Below, piece after piece: positions 52,850 to 63,657 of a DNA stretch of 64,000 nt. Numbering within the stretch: the stretch's first letter is position 1; each line of letters begins with the position of its first letter. Under the pieces are notes generated by a model. It was not told where the DNA came from and did no database searches. It worked only from the letters and a program-made list of their open reading frames with translations. The position numbers were made by a program, and so were the translations under genes. Source of the stretch: Cycas panzhihuaensis. Taxonomy: Eukaryota > Cycadophyta. The stretch covers positions 138,701,741 to 138,765,740 of the forward strand of contig CM041465.1 of NCBI GenBank assembly GCA_023213395.1, given 5' to 3'.

Positions 52850-54106
52850 CTATTTCTGATTATCTTTAGTAAAGATTACATCTCTTGAGAGATGCATTTT
52901 TCTTCCAACTGGATCATACAACTTGTAGGCCTTGCTATGAATGGCATATCCTACAAAGATGCATTTGAGACTATGTTTATCCAACTTTGTTCTTTGTTGA
53001 TCTGGTATGTGCATATATGCAGTGCACCCAAATGTCCTCAAATGGCTGATAGTCAGTTTCTTACCAATCCATGCCTCCTCAGGTGTTATGTTGGTGACTG
53101 CTATAGTAGGACTCTGATTGGCCACATAGGCTGTTGTGTGAAATGCTTCGGCCCAGTAAGCTCGAGGAAGTCCTTTTGCATGCATCATAGTTTTGGCTTT
53201 ATTAACCAAAGTTCTATTCATCCTTTCGGAGACTCCGTTTTGTTGAGTATGAGGAACTGTAAGTTGTCTCTGAATTCCATTATCCTTGCAGTATTGGTTG
53301 AATTCATTTGAAGTGAATTCACCTCCATTATCTGTCCTTAATGTTCCAATTGAGTAGCCAGATTCATTTTCTACTTTAGCTTTGAACTCTTTAAACTTAG
53401 AGAATGCTTCTGATTTTTGCTTTATGAAGTAGACCCAAACTTTATGAGAAAAGTCATCGATGAAGGATATGTAGTACAATGCTCCTCCAAATGATTGAGT
53501 GGACATGGGTCCACATAAGTCTGAGTGAATTAACTGCAATGGATAAGATGCACGCCAAGCTTTGCCTTTAGGAAAAGGCAAACGATGTTGTGTCCCCATT
53601 ATGCAAACTTCGCAAAGACATTTTGAACCATATATCTTCGGAAGCCCATATACCATGTTTTTGTTCATCATCTGCTTCAAATTATCTAGGCTTAAGTGAC
53701 CTAGACGTTGATGCCATAATTGCATTTTCGACAAAGATATAGTGACCATGGAACCAGAATAAGCAGAATCAAGTGTAATGTTATTGGCATCCAACTTGTA
53801 AAGACCTTGATCCTCATATGCAACAGCTACAATCTGGTCATCCTTGTCACCAATGATACATTTCCCATTCTTGAATAATACGCTCATCTGTTGCTTGTCC
53901 AACTGGCTAACAGATAGCAAACTCTTCTCCATGGAAGGAATGAAGTATGCATCACTATTGGGAAATGTTGAGGAAGGATTTTCTGAAGAGTGGAAAGGAG
54001 CTATTGTGCCTATGCCTAAAATCTCAACAAATTCATTATTTCCAAAGGTCATTGATTGACCTTTACCTTCCTTAATATTGCATAGGAGTTCTTCACTCCC
54101 TGTCAT
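52850..54106 (-). pseudogene. pol: RE15 integrase
   Basis: A 418-codon open frame beginning right after the decayed protease site. It includes the protease tail (SMEKSLLSVSQLDKQQMSVLF), WHQRLGHLSLDNLKQM and CEVCIMGTQHRLPF, and the core with all three acidic residues: IHSDLCGPMS, RTDNGGEFTS and GVSERMNRT. It ends at a TAG (52847-52849) just before the RT linker. Confidence 0.92.
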
Positions 54107-54379
54107 ATGCTGAGAAGTTCATGAATCAACAATTCAAGTGTGATCAACCTTGGATGACTGATATGCACAAAACAGTTTGTCTTCATCGCAACCGATTAAA
54201 GTGGCGTTGGTAGCCACCTCTTTGACCCCCCTTTCCTCTTGGACCTCCTCGATAGCCACCTTGATTTGGTCGAGGGATTTTGCCATCTTTGCCTTTGCTC
54301 CATGTGCAAGATGGCAGGCAGGTGAGACAGACCAAGTAGAATTTTCAATGTGCAGCCCAAGTATGAGGGTAGATTTCAA
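54107..54379 (-). pseudogene. RE15 protease site and gag tail remnant
   Basis: The protease site reads IVDS-stop-TSQHMTG: the Gly of DSG is a TGA. Upstream remain only about 45 residues equivalent to the end of Gag: an Arg/Gly-rich stretch (read in a second frame, GGQRGGYQRHFNR) and KLFCAYQS. Capsid and zinc knuckle are missing; the deletion joins this tail to leader sequence near 54300. Confidence 0.75.
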
Positions 54380-54597
54380 GTGCAGCCTTAGTGAGGTTCT
54401 TCAGTCCAGGCAGAGGACAGTGAGAGAACAGATAATAGTGAGAATTTCTGTGCAGTCCCTTGCAGGGTAAAGATAGGTACAGCACCACCAAGTGTAGATT
54501 TCAGGAACAGAAGAAAAGGACAACAAGCAAACAGTGCAAGTATTTGCAAAGGGTTCCAAACCAAAACAATCAAACCAACAAGCTCTCAAACGTTTTA
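54380..54597 (-). other. Short leader of RE15
   Basis: About 220 bp between primer site and gag remnant, far shorter than the RE4 leader (1.9 kb), so leader sequence was probably deleted together with gag. Confidence 0.6.
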
Positions 54598-54609
54598 GCT
54601 CTGATACCA
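54598..54609 (-). other. Primer-binding site of RE15
   Basis: The minus strand reads TGGTATCAGAGC two bases after the LTR end. Confidence 0.88.
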
Positions 54610-54611
54610 AT

Positions 54612-55171
54612 TGTTAGAATGGGCCTAATGGCCACATAGGTCCAAGATCATTAACAAAGCATAAAAGTATTAAATGCATTAAGCATAAACACAAAGAACA
54701 CAAAGAGAAAGAGGAGCAAGATCAAGATACCAAGTATGGGGTGTTGGAATTAGTCCAACCACCAAAGAATGCTTCAGCTTGATTAGCAAACTGACAGAAT
54801 AACAATGAGCTCCAACTCTTGAATGAGCAACAATGAAGAAAGGCCTCATTAAATAGAGGAAAATGAGAGGCCAAAGGCTATTGCATGATTGACAAGTGTC
54901 AATCATGCAATGCATGCTTGCATGTAGGACAAGTGTCCATTGGAAGCTCTTGTGAGCAAAAGTGCAATGGAGGTCATTTGACCCTCAAGTGACATAAGTG
55001 ACAATGTTATGTCACTAGACATAAAGTGGGTGTGTACTTTATTACTTAAGTGATAAAGTCACCCCTAAAATACAAAAGTGCACATAAAACATTAAAGTGC
55101 ACACATAATAAATTAACTTAAAGTACATAAAGCTTAACATGTAAACATAAGGTAAACCATAAGGTTTAACA
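54612..55171 (-). repeat. 5' LTR of RE15 (560 bp)
   Basis: Pairs with 50411-50969; differences are few (for example near 50479, 50639 and 50767 of the other copy). The target duplication ACCCT follows. Confidence 0.95.
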
Positions 55172-55176
55172 ACCCT

Positions 55177-56128
55177 GACTCCTCAAAAGTTGTCCCAAGC
55201 GGCCATATGGCATGCTCGTATGGGCCATATCAAAATCGATCGTTTAAGAGAACTACAAGCCACTCTTCCTGGTTTGCCTAGGCTCTCCTCTAAGCCCTTT
55301 AAATGCGAAGCATGTATTATTGCCAAATCTCAAAGACAACCCTTTCCTCGTAGTTAGTGGAAATTTAGCCAACCTTTGCAGCTTGTACACTCAGATATAT
55401 GCGGTCCTATGCCCATCCCTTCTCTCAAACAGAACTGGTACTATATTACTTTCATTGATGATTTTACCAAAAAAGTATGGGTTGCTTTTCTTACAAAAAA
55501 ATATGAAACTTTTTCTATGTTTCAAGCTTTCAAGGCCCGCGTGAAAAATGAATCTAGATTCAAGATCAAAATACTCAGGACTGACAACGGTGGCGAGTAC
55601 ACATCCAATGAGTTTGAATCGTACCTACGTCAACATGGAATCAAACATCAGACCACTGTTGCAAGTACACCCTAGCAAAATGGAGTTGTCGAGCGCATGA
55701 ACAGGACCATCATGAATATGGCTCGTGCTATGCTGGTATATAAGAATGTCCCTATCTACCTTTGGGCTGAGGCTATCTGGACTGCTGCGTATTGCATCAA
55801 CATTATTAGTCCCTCCAAGCTTGGCCCCTCTCCACATGAAATGTGGTATGGACAAACCCCCTCTATCTGCTGCTTTAGAATTTTTGGCTCTACTTGTTAT
55901 GCTCATACTCTGGAGGAACATAGAAATAAGCTCCAAGATAGAGCCATCAAAGGCATTTTTGTCGGATACCCTATGTACAAAAAGGAATACAAGGTTTTCA
56001 TACCTTCACAGCGCAAAATCATCATCACTAGAGATGTTATCTTTGCAGAGACTAAAGATCAATTACTCAGACTTGACTCCAAGACGCCTTCATACCGATT
56101 TAATGATGCTATTGAATTTGATGTCTAG
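55177..56128 (+). pseudogene. pol: RE14 integrase
   Basis: It has the zinc-binding part WHARMGHIKIDRL and CEACIIAKSQRQPF, then a stop at about 55355. The core follows: VHSDICGPMP, RTDNGGEYTS and, after a TAG in TP-stop-QNG (55672-55674), GVVERMNRT with the Glu kept. It then reads FVGYPMYKKEYKVFIPSQRKIIITRDVIFAE and stops after NDAIEFDV. All three acidic residues are present but two stops interrupt the frame. Confidence 0.88.
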
Positions 56129-57476
56129 ATTCCAAAATTTAGGGGGGGGAAATGCTGAACAATTGCCCAAAATCTTGGAATCTGATAATAGAACCTCGGA
56201 GGATACAAGTTGTGACTCCCAGCCAATGTGTACACATCCAACACCATCATTTGTGAACAACCAAGTTGACAAAGGCAAAACCATAACAGAAGGATCATCT
56301 TCTCCAACATCCGGTGGCCCATCTTCTCCAAAGATCGCCAACTTCCTCCGTGCCAAATATTTCACATGATCCTTTTCAGGATCAAAACGAAGATCAAGAG
56401 GTTGTGGAAATGAAAACCTCATTCCCAACCCGACGTTTTCATGAAGCCTACCAGCTACACAAGGACATGCGATCAAATGAGGTAGGCAAAACTGGCACTA
56501 GAAGTGCCCATAGAGCAAGGATGCATGAATCACTTTCCGTTGAACTTGAACCAGCAAAACTGCATCTTGCTCTTAATGAAGAGCCCCTAACGAACCAAGA
56601 AGTTGTAAAGCATGCAGCTTGGAGAAATGCCATGAACGAAGAGTACCAATCTCTTATTAAGAACAGTACATGGGAGCTTGTTGATCTACCACTTGCAAGA
56701 AAGGTAGTTCAAAATAAATGGGTCTTCAAAAACAAGTATAGATCATATGGCACCCTAGAAAAACACAAGGCGAGGTTGGTAGCAAAAGGATTCACGCAAA
56801 GGGAAGGCATTGACTACACTGAAATCTTTGCTCCTACAACCAAGTGGCCTACAATCAGAACTTTTATAGCCTTGGCTGCTCAACAGGGTTGGAAAATCCA
56901 CCAACTCGATGTTAAGACCGCATTTCTCAATGGGGACCTTAAAGAAGAAATTTACATGGCTCAGCCAGAAGGATACGAGATTGTCGGTCAGGAGCATAAA
57001 GTTTGCAGGCTCAAAAAGTCCTTGTGCGGCCTAAAGCAAGCCCCTCGTGCTTGGTTTACCAAGTTGTCTGAAAGAATGAGGCAACTTGGATATGAAGTCT
57101 GTGACTATCAAGATATTGATGCAACATTATTCATCAAACACCAAAATGATAAAGTCACTTCCTCTTAATCTTTGTGGATGACATGCTAATAACAGAGAAT
57201 AGTGAACAGGTAATCAACCAGTTGAAGAAGGACCTTGCTAAAACTTTTGAATTGTCTGACCTCGGGTTGATGAAATATTACTTGGAAATTGAAGTAACTC
57301 AAAAGAATGGCAAAATCTTTCTCTCCCAAGAAAAATATATCAACGATCTTCTGACAAAGTTTCAGTTGGAAGGTGTTCGACCATTGGATACACCTATGGA
57401 GCTTAATATTAAACTCTCAGTTGATGGTGACATTAGAGAAGGCAGACACAACACTCTACAGGCAACTTGTAGGTAG
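56129..57476 (+). pseudogene. pol: RE14 linker and reverse transcriptase
   Basis: The linker (56129-56570) is shifted against the RT frame. The RT frame 56314-57168 has AAWRNAMNEEYQSLIKNSTWELVDLP, KARLVAKGFTQREGIDYTEIFAP, DVKTAFLNGDLKEEIYMAQPEGY and LKQAPRAWF. A frameshift at about 57165 lies just before the catalytic FVDDMLITENSEQ. The next frame (57174-57476) has LAKTFELSDLGLMKYYLEIEVTQ and LDTPMELN. Confidence 0.88.
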
Positions 57477-58060
57477 TCTCATCTATACTACCAACACAAG
57501 GCCAGATATTGCACACTCTGTCAGCATTCTTACAAGATTCATAACAAATCCTAAGCAGAATCATTGGCAAGCTGCAATACAAGTGTTGAGGTACCTAAAG
57601 ACGACTAACAAATATGGTCTGTTGTATGAACCCAATGCAAAATTTAAACTTTATGCATACACAGATTCAGACTTTGCCAGAGATAAAGACACAAGAAGAT
57701 CTATGTCTAGGTACGTAACATTTCTTGGAAATAGCACCAATATCATGGAGATCCAGATGGCAGAAGATAGTTGCACTAACCGCCAAAGCCGAGTACATTC
57801 TTGCTCGAGGCAAGCAAGGAGGTGATATGGCTTAGAAAATTGTTGAATACATTAAATGCCACCCAAACAAGTTCTACTAGCTTACATGTAGATAATCAAT
57901 CTACAATCCAGATGGCTAAAAATCCTGTATTTCATGATGGTACCAAACATATAAGTACGAAAGTCCACAGGATTATAGAACTAGTTCATGATGGCACAAT
58001 TCAAGTGAATCGCCCCACAAAGAAATCAAGTGGCCGATATCTTCACCAAACCCTTTGAAG
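57373..58060 (+). pseudogene. pol: RE14 RNase H
   Basis: The frame from about 57440 reads TLYRQLVGSLIYTTNTRPDIAHSVSILTRF, HWQAAIQVLRYLKTT and YAYTDSDFARDKDTRRS. After frame changes (about 57745 and 57800) come EASKEVIWLRKLLN, HVDNQSTIQMAKNPVFH and TKHISTKVHRI, then a decayed ADIFTKPL end. It is broken in at least three places. Confidence 0.85.
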
Positions 58061-58553
58061 AGGGTGAAGTTTGAACAGTTCCGAAAGCAACTCAGCCTTA
58101 GGGCCTCCATCTCCGACTGATTGAAGGAGATGACAATAGGACCATCATACTCTGTCTCATTCGTGAAAACCCCTTGTGGGCGCAGAAGGACAAGAGTAAG
58201 TCTCCACTCTATCCCATTCGCGAAAACCCCTTGTGGGCACGAAAGGATAAGGGTTGTATCATTTTGGAAAATCAGAACCTGTGAAAACCCGAAAGGGTAT
58301 GGGAGATGACCAAATGGTATATGGAGACTCAGTAGATTTCAGCTATAAAATTCATTGTACTAATTGGCTATCTGGCTTCATTTAAAGAGCTACCTGAGCC
58401 AGATTAGTAGATTAAAAAATTTGTGGGTTTTCTTCCCCATGAGGGTTTCCCACAAAAGTCTCATAGTAGTTTGCTTTGTAAAAGGCTCAAATGAAGACCT
58501 CATAGGATAGAATAAAATAGGATGAAATGACCTTCTACCATTAAGGGGGAGAT
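58061..58553 (+). other. RE14 3' untranslated region with short repeats
   Basis: Three imperfect copies of a GTGAAAACC...GTGGGC...AAAGG unit start near 58160, 58208 and 58275. The purine tract AAGGGGGAGAT (about 58543-58553) precedes the LTR. Nothing else is seen. Confidence 0.7.
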
Positions 58554-58850
58554 TGAAAAGGGTTAACGACATAAGGTCATTACATTAGTTGATTATTTCG
58601 AAAAAGGGTCTTAAGTGAACTTCAAATTAGATCACTTAAGTGAAATGCTCTTTTATGTGCATTATGTGTAATTTCATTTCACCTAACTCTAATGCTCCCT
58701 CTCTCAATATAAAAATAAACGCTCAGTGGAGGAGATTCATTCTTACTCCCCATTTTGTGAGAGCTACTTTCTTTCTCTCAAATCTCTCTTGCTCCCATGT
58801 TTGTCTCTGTGTCTAGTGCATCGAGATGAAGGATAGATCCACTCTTTTCA
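58554..58850 (+). repeat. 3' LTR of RE14 (297 bp)
   Basis: TGAAAAGGGTTAACG to ACTCTTTTCA; pairs with 46645-46940 with modest divergence. RE13 coding resumes directly at 58851. Confidence 0.92.
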
Positions 58851-59282
58851 GTCCAAAGATGACGAAGAAGAATTTGCATTTGTCACCACATCGAATTCTT
58901 GCACTCAAAATAATAAAGATTGATTCATAGACTCTGGGTTTTCGAATCATATGATAGAAACAGAAGGCTAGGTCGAGACTCTTCATCCATATTTCTCAAA
59001 GAAAACTACTAAATACTGAGACAACTTTCTTTTGCACATAAAAGGCAAAGGAACTATAGCAAAGAAAATCAATAAAGAAATCAAAAAGATTAGCAATGTC
59101 CTGTTTGTCCTCGAGTTAAAAAAAAAAATTCTTTTTGTATCTCAATTAAGAAAGAAAAAATTTTGAATCATTTTTTATGATGATGGCAAATATTACATTT
59201 GTGATATGAAAAAAAATGGTGTTGTAACTATAAATTAGTCTCTCCTCCCATTCTATCTCTCTGTAAAGTCTTTTGTTGCTTG
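58851..59282 (+). pseudogene. pol: RE13 protease part
   Basis: Reads SKDDEEEFAFVTTS, then a stop and IDSGFSNHMIETEG: DSG is kept but the next Ala is Phe. Then GKGTIAKKI, NVLFVLELKK, LFVSQLRKK and YYICDMKKNGV with stops and frame changes. It ends SVKSFVACE, where the RE16 LTR begins. Confidence 0.78.
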
Positions 59283-59816
59283 TGAAAGATGAAATGGAGA
59301 AGATACAAGCACTAGAATCTATTGAAGAGCTAGATAGGACATCGAAATATGAAGGACTATAGACTTTGGATTGATAAAAAGATGTAGTACAACACAAAAG
59401 ATAAAAAGGAGGAGTATTGCACTTCAACTCAACCTATCATAAACACAAGTATGAAGGAGAATTCATCTCAACACTTCACCTACAAGAGGCACTTACAGCA
59501 GCATAACTCTAACTCCAATACTACATACCAAAACATGAAAATAGGACTTCTTATCAAGGAGTTTGGACGATCAGGATCCCACCACATGTCACTGATCAAG
59601 GCTAAAAGACAAATCTGATTAAGACTCTTCTATCCTCAAGGATAAGGATAGAGCCCACCAAAGTTGACTTCTCACAAGCACGTGAGAAAGGTCACTACAA
59701 GACAAAAGATAATTTTATAATCAAACAAACGAACACTTTAGGATAAAGGCCTAAAGTGACAAAAATACTAATACCTATGGTCAAGACTTAATGCTTAGGA
59801 AATGAAGGTTCTAACA
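59283..59816 (-). repeat. 3' LTR of RE16 (534 bp)
   Basis: TGAAAGATGAAATGG to GGTTCTAACA in plus reading; the complement of the purine tract (CCCCCCCTAAATGG) follows at 59817. Confidence 0.9.
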
Positions 59817-59829
59817 CCCCCCCTAAATG

Positions 59830-60530
59830 GATACAACATTAAGTCGAATGTTGAGACCGCTTCTGAAATGCTCGAACTTCTCTTTCCCAAGTGGCTTGGT
59901 GAAGATGTCGACTAGTTGTTGATCTGTCGGCTTGTAGACAAGGTTGATTTCATCTTGCTACACATGTTCTCTGATAAAATGGTGATGGACCTCAATATGT
60001 TTGGTGCGTGCATGAAATACCGGATTCTTGGCAATCTTGATGACACTATGATTGTCACAATACAATGGTGTTGGGAGTGTTTGCTCAAGTCCAAGCTCTT
60101 CAAGAATCCGTCTAAACCAAATAGCCTCACATGCTGCACTGACAGCAGCTTTGTATTCTGCTTTAGTGGAGGAAAGTGTAACATTTGGTTGCTTTTTGCA
60201 ACTCCATGAAACAATAGCTGATCCAAGGTTGAAACAATAACCTGAGGTGGATTTCCGTCTATCTTGGCATCCAAATTTCAATCAATCTGAGAACCCTTCC
60301 AGTGTAAAGTTCTCATTACGTGTGTACTGTAGACCATACTGCAAAGTACCTTTGAGGTATCTGAGGATGCGTTTTGCAACATTCCAGTGTCGCTGATTGG
60401 GGTTGATTATATATCTGGAACATATTCCAACCGCATATGAAATGTCAAGTCTACTGTTAGTCAAGTAAATGAGACTACCCACTAGTTGCCTGAAAAGGGT
60501 GGAATCAATAGGTTTCCCTTCCTCATAAAG
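59830..60530 (-). pseudogene. pol: RE16 RNase H
   Basis: The frame 59958-60281 has SGYCFNLGSAIVSWSCKKQPNVTLSSTKAEYKAAVSAACEAIW, YCDNHSVIKIAKNPVFH and ARTKHIEVHHHFIREHV. Upstream (60282-60530) lie GSLIYLTNSRLDISYAVGICSRY and ILRYLKGTLQYGLQY, EGFSD. A stop separates the two. The C-terminal LADIFTKPLGKEKFEH part (about 59860-59925) is readable after a stop. Confidence 0.88.
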
Positions 60531-61200
60531 AACAACAAGTGTGATGTGCTGGTTTTGAACCTTGATATACAAGTTCAAATCTGATGTGGATCGATGAAAA
60601 TTGTGCTGCAAAAAGCAGTCATCGATCTTTGAATACCATGCACATGGCGCCTATTTTAGACCATACAAGGCCTTTTTAAGGCGACAGACAAGATGTTCAT
60701 GGCCGACAGAAATATATCCAAGAGGTTGTTCCAGGTAGACCTCCTCAGTCAAATCGTCGTTGAGAATGGTGCTTTTGACATCCATCTAATACAATGGCCA
60801 CTTGCATTGTGCAGCTAAGGCCATAACAATTATGATGGTATTCATATTGGCTACTGGTGCAAATGTCTCAGTGTAGCCGATGCCTTCTTGTTGTTTGAAA
60901 CCTTTAGCAACAAGGCAAGCCTTATGTCGCTCAATAGTACCATCAGACTTAGACTTAATTTTGTAGATCCACTTACAACTAATGGCTTGTTTGCCAGGTG
61001 GTAACTCAACCAAGTCCCATGTGTCATTTTGATAAATAGAGTGGATCTCATCATCCATGGCAGCCTGCCACTTTTAAATGCATACATGCCTCCTCAAAAG
61101 TGGAAGGCTCAGGAGCAGTAAGCACTTCAGCCATAAGTGCGTAATTAACAATGGGTGAAGGCCTCATTTTTTATGGATGATTACCTTCAACAATTTATTA
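60530..61200 (-). pseudogene. pol: RE16 reverse transcriptase with active site deleted
   Basis: The start has MDDEIHSIYQNDTWDLVELPPGKQAISCKWIYKIK, KACLVAKGFKQQEG and FAPVANMNT (61058-60786), then a stop and DVKSTILNDDL with decayed residues. The frame 60282-60611 runs HNFHRSTSDLNLYIKVQNQHITLVVLY straight into EEGKPIDSTLFRQL. By comparison with RE3, about 250 bp holding YFDD and the following thumb region is missing, and the join keeps the frame. Confidence 0.88.
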
Positions 61201-62063
61201 TTCTGCAATAGTTTACCTGTACCACTTGGGTAGCTTCTTCGTCGATGTGGCTTCATGGTCCTGTGATGGAGGTGATTGTTGAACCTCAAAAGAAGAAGAA
61301 AAAGGACACAATGAAGGAACTAAGGAAGATAAGGAGGAAGAAGAAACAACTGGTGCAGATGAAGTACAAGGAGTTGAGGAAGTTGAAGGGACAGATTCTT
61401 CAAGAATGGCTTTGCCTTTGTCAAGGGAGAGAGGAACAGTGTTGATGTCGATCTCCCGATTGTCTTCTGCAAAGAGAACGTCTCGTGAAATATGCATCTT
61501 TTTAGTAATGGGATCAAAAAATCAATATGCTTTACTGCCAGGTGCATATCCAACAAAGATACATTTGAGACTTTTGTCGTCGAATTTTCATCTTTGCTCG
61601 TGAGGAATGTTCATATAGGTCGTGTATCCAAAAGTTCGTAAGTGGCTGACCATAGGTTTCTGGCTAATCCAGGCCTCCTCGGGTGTCATGCCCGAAAGTG
61701 CAGAAGTCGAGCTGCGATTTAATAGATACGCAGCAGTAAGAAGTGCTTCTGCCCAATATGCTAATGAGAGACCTTTGGCATGCATCATAACTTTTGCTCT
61801 ACTGACCCAAGTTCTGTTCATCGTTTCTGCCACACCATTTTGCTGCGATGTGTAAGGGGAAGAAAATTGGCGTTTGATGCCATTTTGAATACAGAATTGA
61901 TTAAAATCCCTGGACGTATACTCACCACCATTATCTATTCTGAGTATTTTGATGTGCATGCCTAATTCATTTTCGATCGCAAGTTTAAATTCCTTAAACT
62001 TGTCTGAAGTTTTTGACTTATGCTTTAGAAAGTAAACCCACACTTTATGTGAGAAATCATCAA
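61200..62063 (-). pseudogene. pol: RE16 integrase C-terminal half, fused to LTR
   Basis: The frame 61588-62208 begins inside the LTR and enters the integrase at SFIDDFSHKVWVYFLKHKSK. It has IDNGGEYTSRDF, PYTSQQNGVAETMNRT (Glu kept) and GMTPEEAW. The first Asp and the zinc-binding domain are absent because of the deletion. The rest (61213-61497) is the Ser-rich linker. The LTR-derived N-terminus is an artefact of the junction. Confidence 0.85.
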
Positions 62064-62599
62064 TGAATGACGAAATGGAGAAGATACAAGCACCAGAATC
62101 TATTGAGGAGCTAGGTAGAACATCAAAATATGAAGGACTATAGACTTTGAATTGATGAAAAGATGTAGTACAACATAAAAGATAATAGGGAGGAGTATTG
62201 CACTTCAACTCAACCTATCATAAACACAAGTATGAAGGAGAATTCATCTCAACACTTCACCTACAAGAGACACTTACAGTAGCATAACTCTAACTCCAAT
62301 ACTACATACCAAAACATGAAAATAGGACTCCTTATAAAGGAGTTTGGACGATCACGATCTCACCACATGTCACTGATCAAGACTAAAAGACAAATCTGAT
62401 TATGACTCTTCTATCCTCAAGGATAAGGATAGAGCCCAACAAAGTTGACTTCTCACAAGCACATGTGAGAAAGGTCACTACAAGACAAAAGACAATTTTA
62501 TAATCAAACAAATGAACAGTTTAGGATAAAGGCCTAAAGTGACAAAAATACTAATACCTATGGTCAAGACTTAATGCTTAAGAAATGAAGGTTCTAACA
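62064..62599 (-). repeat. 5' LTR of RE16 (536 bp)
   Basis: TGAATGACGAAATGG to GGTTCTAACA in plus reading. Its inner end joins integrase sequence without a primer-binding site. Confidence 0.9.
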
Positions 62600-62698
62600 A
62601 TTTGCAACATTAATAATGAAATATGGCATTTCCAGTATAGACATATTGCAAGTAATAGGTTAAAAATGCTTAAAAGATTAAATATGGTTGATACATTA
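62600..62698 (+). pseudogene. pol: RE13 pre-integrase fragment
   Basis: NINNEIWHFQYRHIASNRLKMLKRLNMVDT matches the zinc-binding start WHLKYGHIS-x-DRL-x-x-LKKYNMV seen in RE11. It continues the protease fragment that ends at 59282 and is cut by the RE17 LTR. Confidence 0.75.
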
Positions 62699-62919
62699 TG
62701 TTAAAGGTAATGTTTTATCTAAGAAATTTAATGTTCTAAGACACCTAGGACTTGTTCTCTTTATAATGTAATAATAAGGGTCATGCATCATTCCCTCTTT
62801 TCTCTTCGGGTGACAATTGGAAGACATGCATTGAATGATTGCCCAAGTCCTATACTGATTCTAACATACTTATAGAGGGTTCACCCTCATTAATGATCAA
62901 AACTTGAAATCTTCTTACA
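62699..62919 (+). repeat. 5' LTR of RE17 (221 bp)
   Basis: TGTTAAAGGTAATGTTTTA to CTTCTTACA, followed by the primer site. The start matches the RE11 LTR. Confidence 0.7.
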
Positions 62920-62931
62920 TTGTATTAGAGC

Positions 62932-63657
62932 AGGGAGAAACTGTCTCGCTGGGAATTTATTCTGTTATCCAAATTCTGACAAGGTCATTAGGGTTCCTAA
63001 GACAAATCATAAAAAGTCGGTCTAGTGAATTAAATCTCTGACATAGATTTTTAACAATCAAATTGAAGGGCGAATCATTTCAAAGGTAAAGTAATGCCAA
63101 AAGACTGCTATACGGACTCTGTATTGATTGTACTAACAAAAAAATTCAAAGTGCTCAAATTGTATTTAAATTTCACCAATGAGATCGTAGTAGCAAGGCC
63201 ATCATTTCTCTCTAAAGGCACAATCACGTTTGAGGCTGTTTTGACAAGGTTTTGACCAATTTTCTAAAAGTACGGGTTTGTGGAGATTTCTACAAATTTC
63301 TTCAAATCGAATATATTTTTCTAAGTAATACCTATACCAAAATAATCTGCTCTTCATCATGAGTCTTTTAAGACCAGATTAGAAGCCTCTCTCAAAAGAT
63401 ATTTTTTCTCTGAAGCATTTTTCACTTTAAACTCTAGCTGCCAGTTAGGGTTTCTTTTCTGTTTTCTGAGCAAACCAAACACTTTATAAAAAAATAGTTG
63501 CAAGTCTAAGATCCTTGTATCAAGTATTTCATTTTTGACCCCTCTTTCTTGAATTCCATACACCTGCAAAAATCCATACTTTTCTGTACAACGTATGGCC
63601 ATATGGTCCTAAGAGCCAACTCCTCTGTTTCTTTTCTCTATGATAAATAAATAAAAC
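62932..63657 (+). other. Leader of RE17
   Basis: No gene. It has a first motif site near 63109-63133 (CTATACGG and GTAC) and a second at 63585-63612 (TGTACAACGTATGG), 45-73 bp before the gag start. Confidence 0.55.

Larger units (their letters stand above)
50411..55171 (-). mobile_element. RE15: young copia element lacking most of gag
   Basis: LTRs 50411-50969 and 54612-55171 (559 and 560 bp) differ only at scattered sites. ACCCT at 50406-50410 is repeated at 55172-55176, a perfect target duplication. Pol is nearly intact with only single-base stops separating three long frames. The interior is short because gag up to its Arg/Gly-rich tail is deleted. The family is the same as RE4 by LTR. 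It must have used Gag from another copy or lost gag after insertion. Confidence 0.95.
46645..58850 (+). mobile_element. RE14: full-length copia element carrying RE15
   Basis: 5' LTR 46645-46940, primer site 46943-46954, 1.9 kb leader, gag, PR, INT, RT, RNase H, purine tract (58540s) and 3' LTR 58554-58850. Without RE15 it is about 7.4 kb. It lies between gag and protease of RE13. No clear target duplication is seen (GCTAT versus GTCCA). The protease motif is mutated and RT is frameshifted. Confidence 0.9.
59283..62599 (-). mobile_element. RE16: copia deletion derivative with both LTRs
   Basis: LTRs 59283-59816 and 62064-62599 (534 and 536 bp) belong to the RE3 family. The 5' LTR is fused directly to the middle of the integrase, so primer site, leader, gag, protease and pre-integrase domain are missing. 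A second internal deletion removes the RT active site. It sits in RE13 just before the pre-integrase part; flanks GCTTG and ATTTG are only partly alike. Confidence 0.88.

Noticed and set aside
56090-56476. 128-codon minus frame in RE14
   Set aside because: It is antisense to the linker and RT start of RE14, a shadow of the real + strand coding.
2691-58060. Endogenous pararetrovirus instead of retrotransposons
   Set aside because: Integrase is present and lies before RT, and paired LTRs, Met-tRNA primer sites and 5 bp target duplications occur. No movement or coat protein is seen. This is the Ty1/copia plan.
46645-58850. A perfect target duplication for RE14
   Set aside because: GCTAT on the left and GTCCA on the right do not match. 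The element is assigned by its LTR pair and by the interrupted RE13 frame only.
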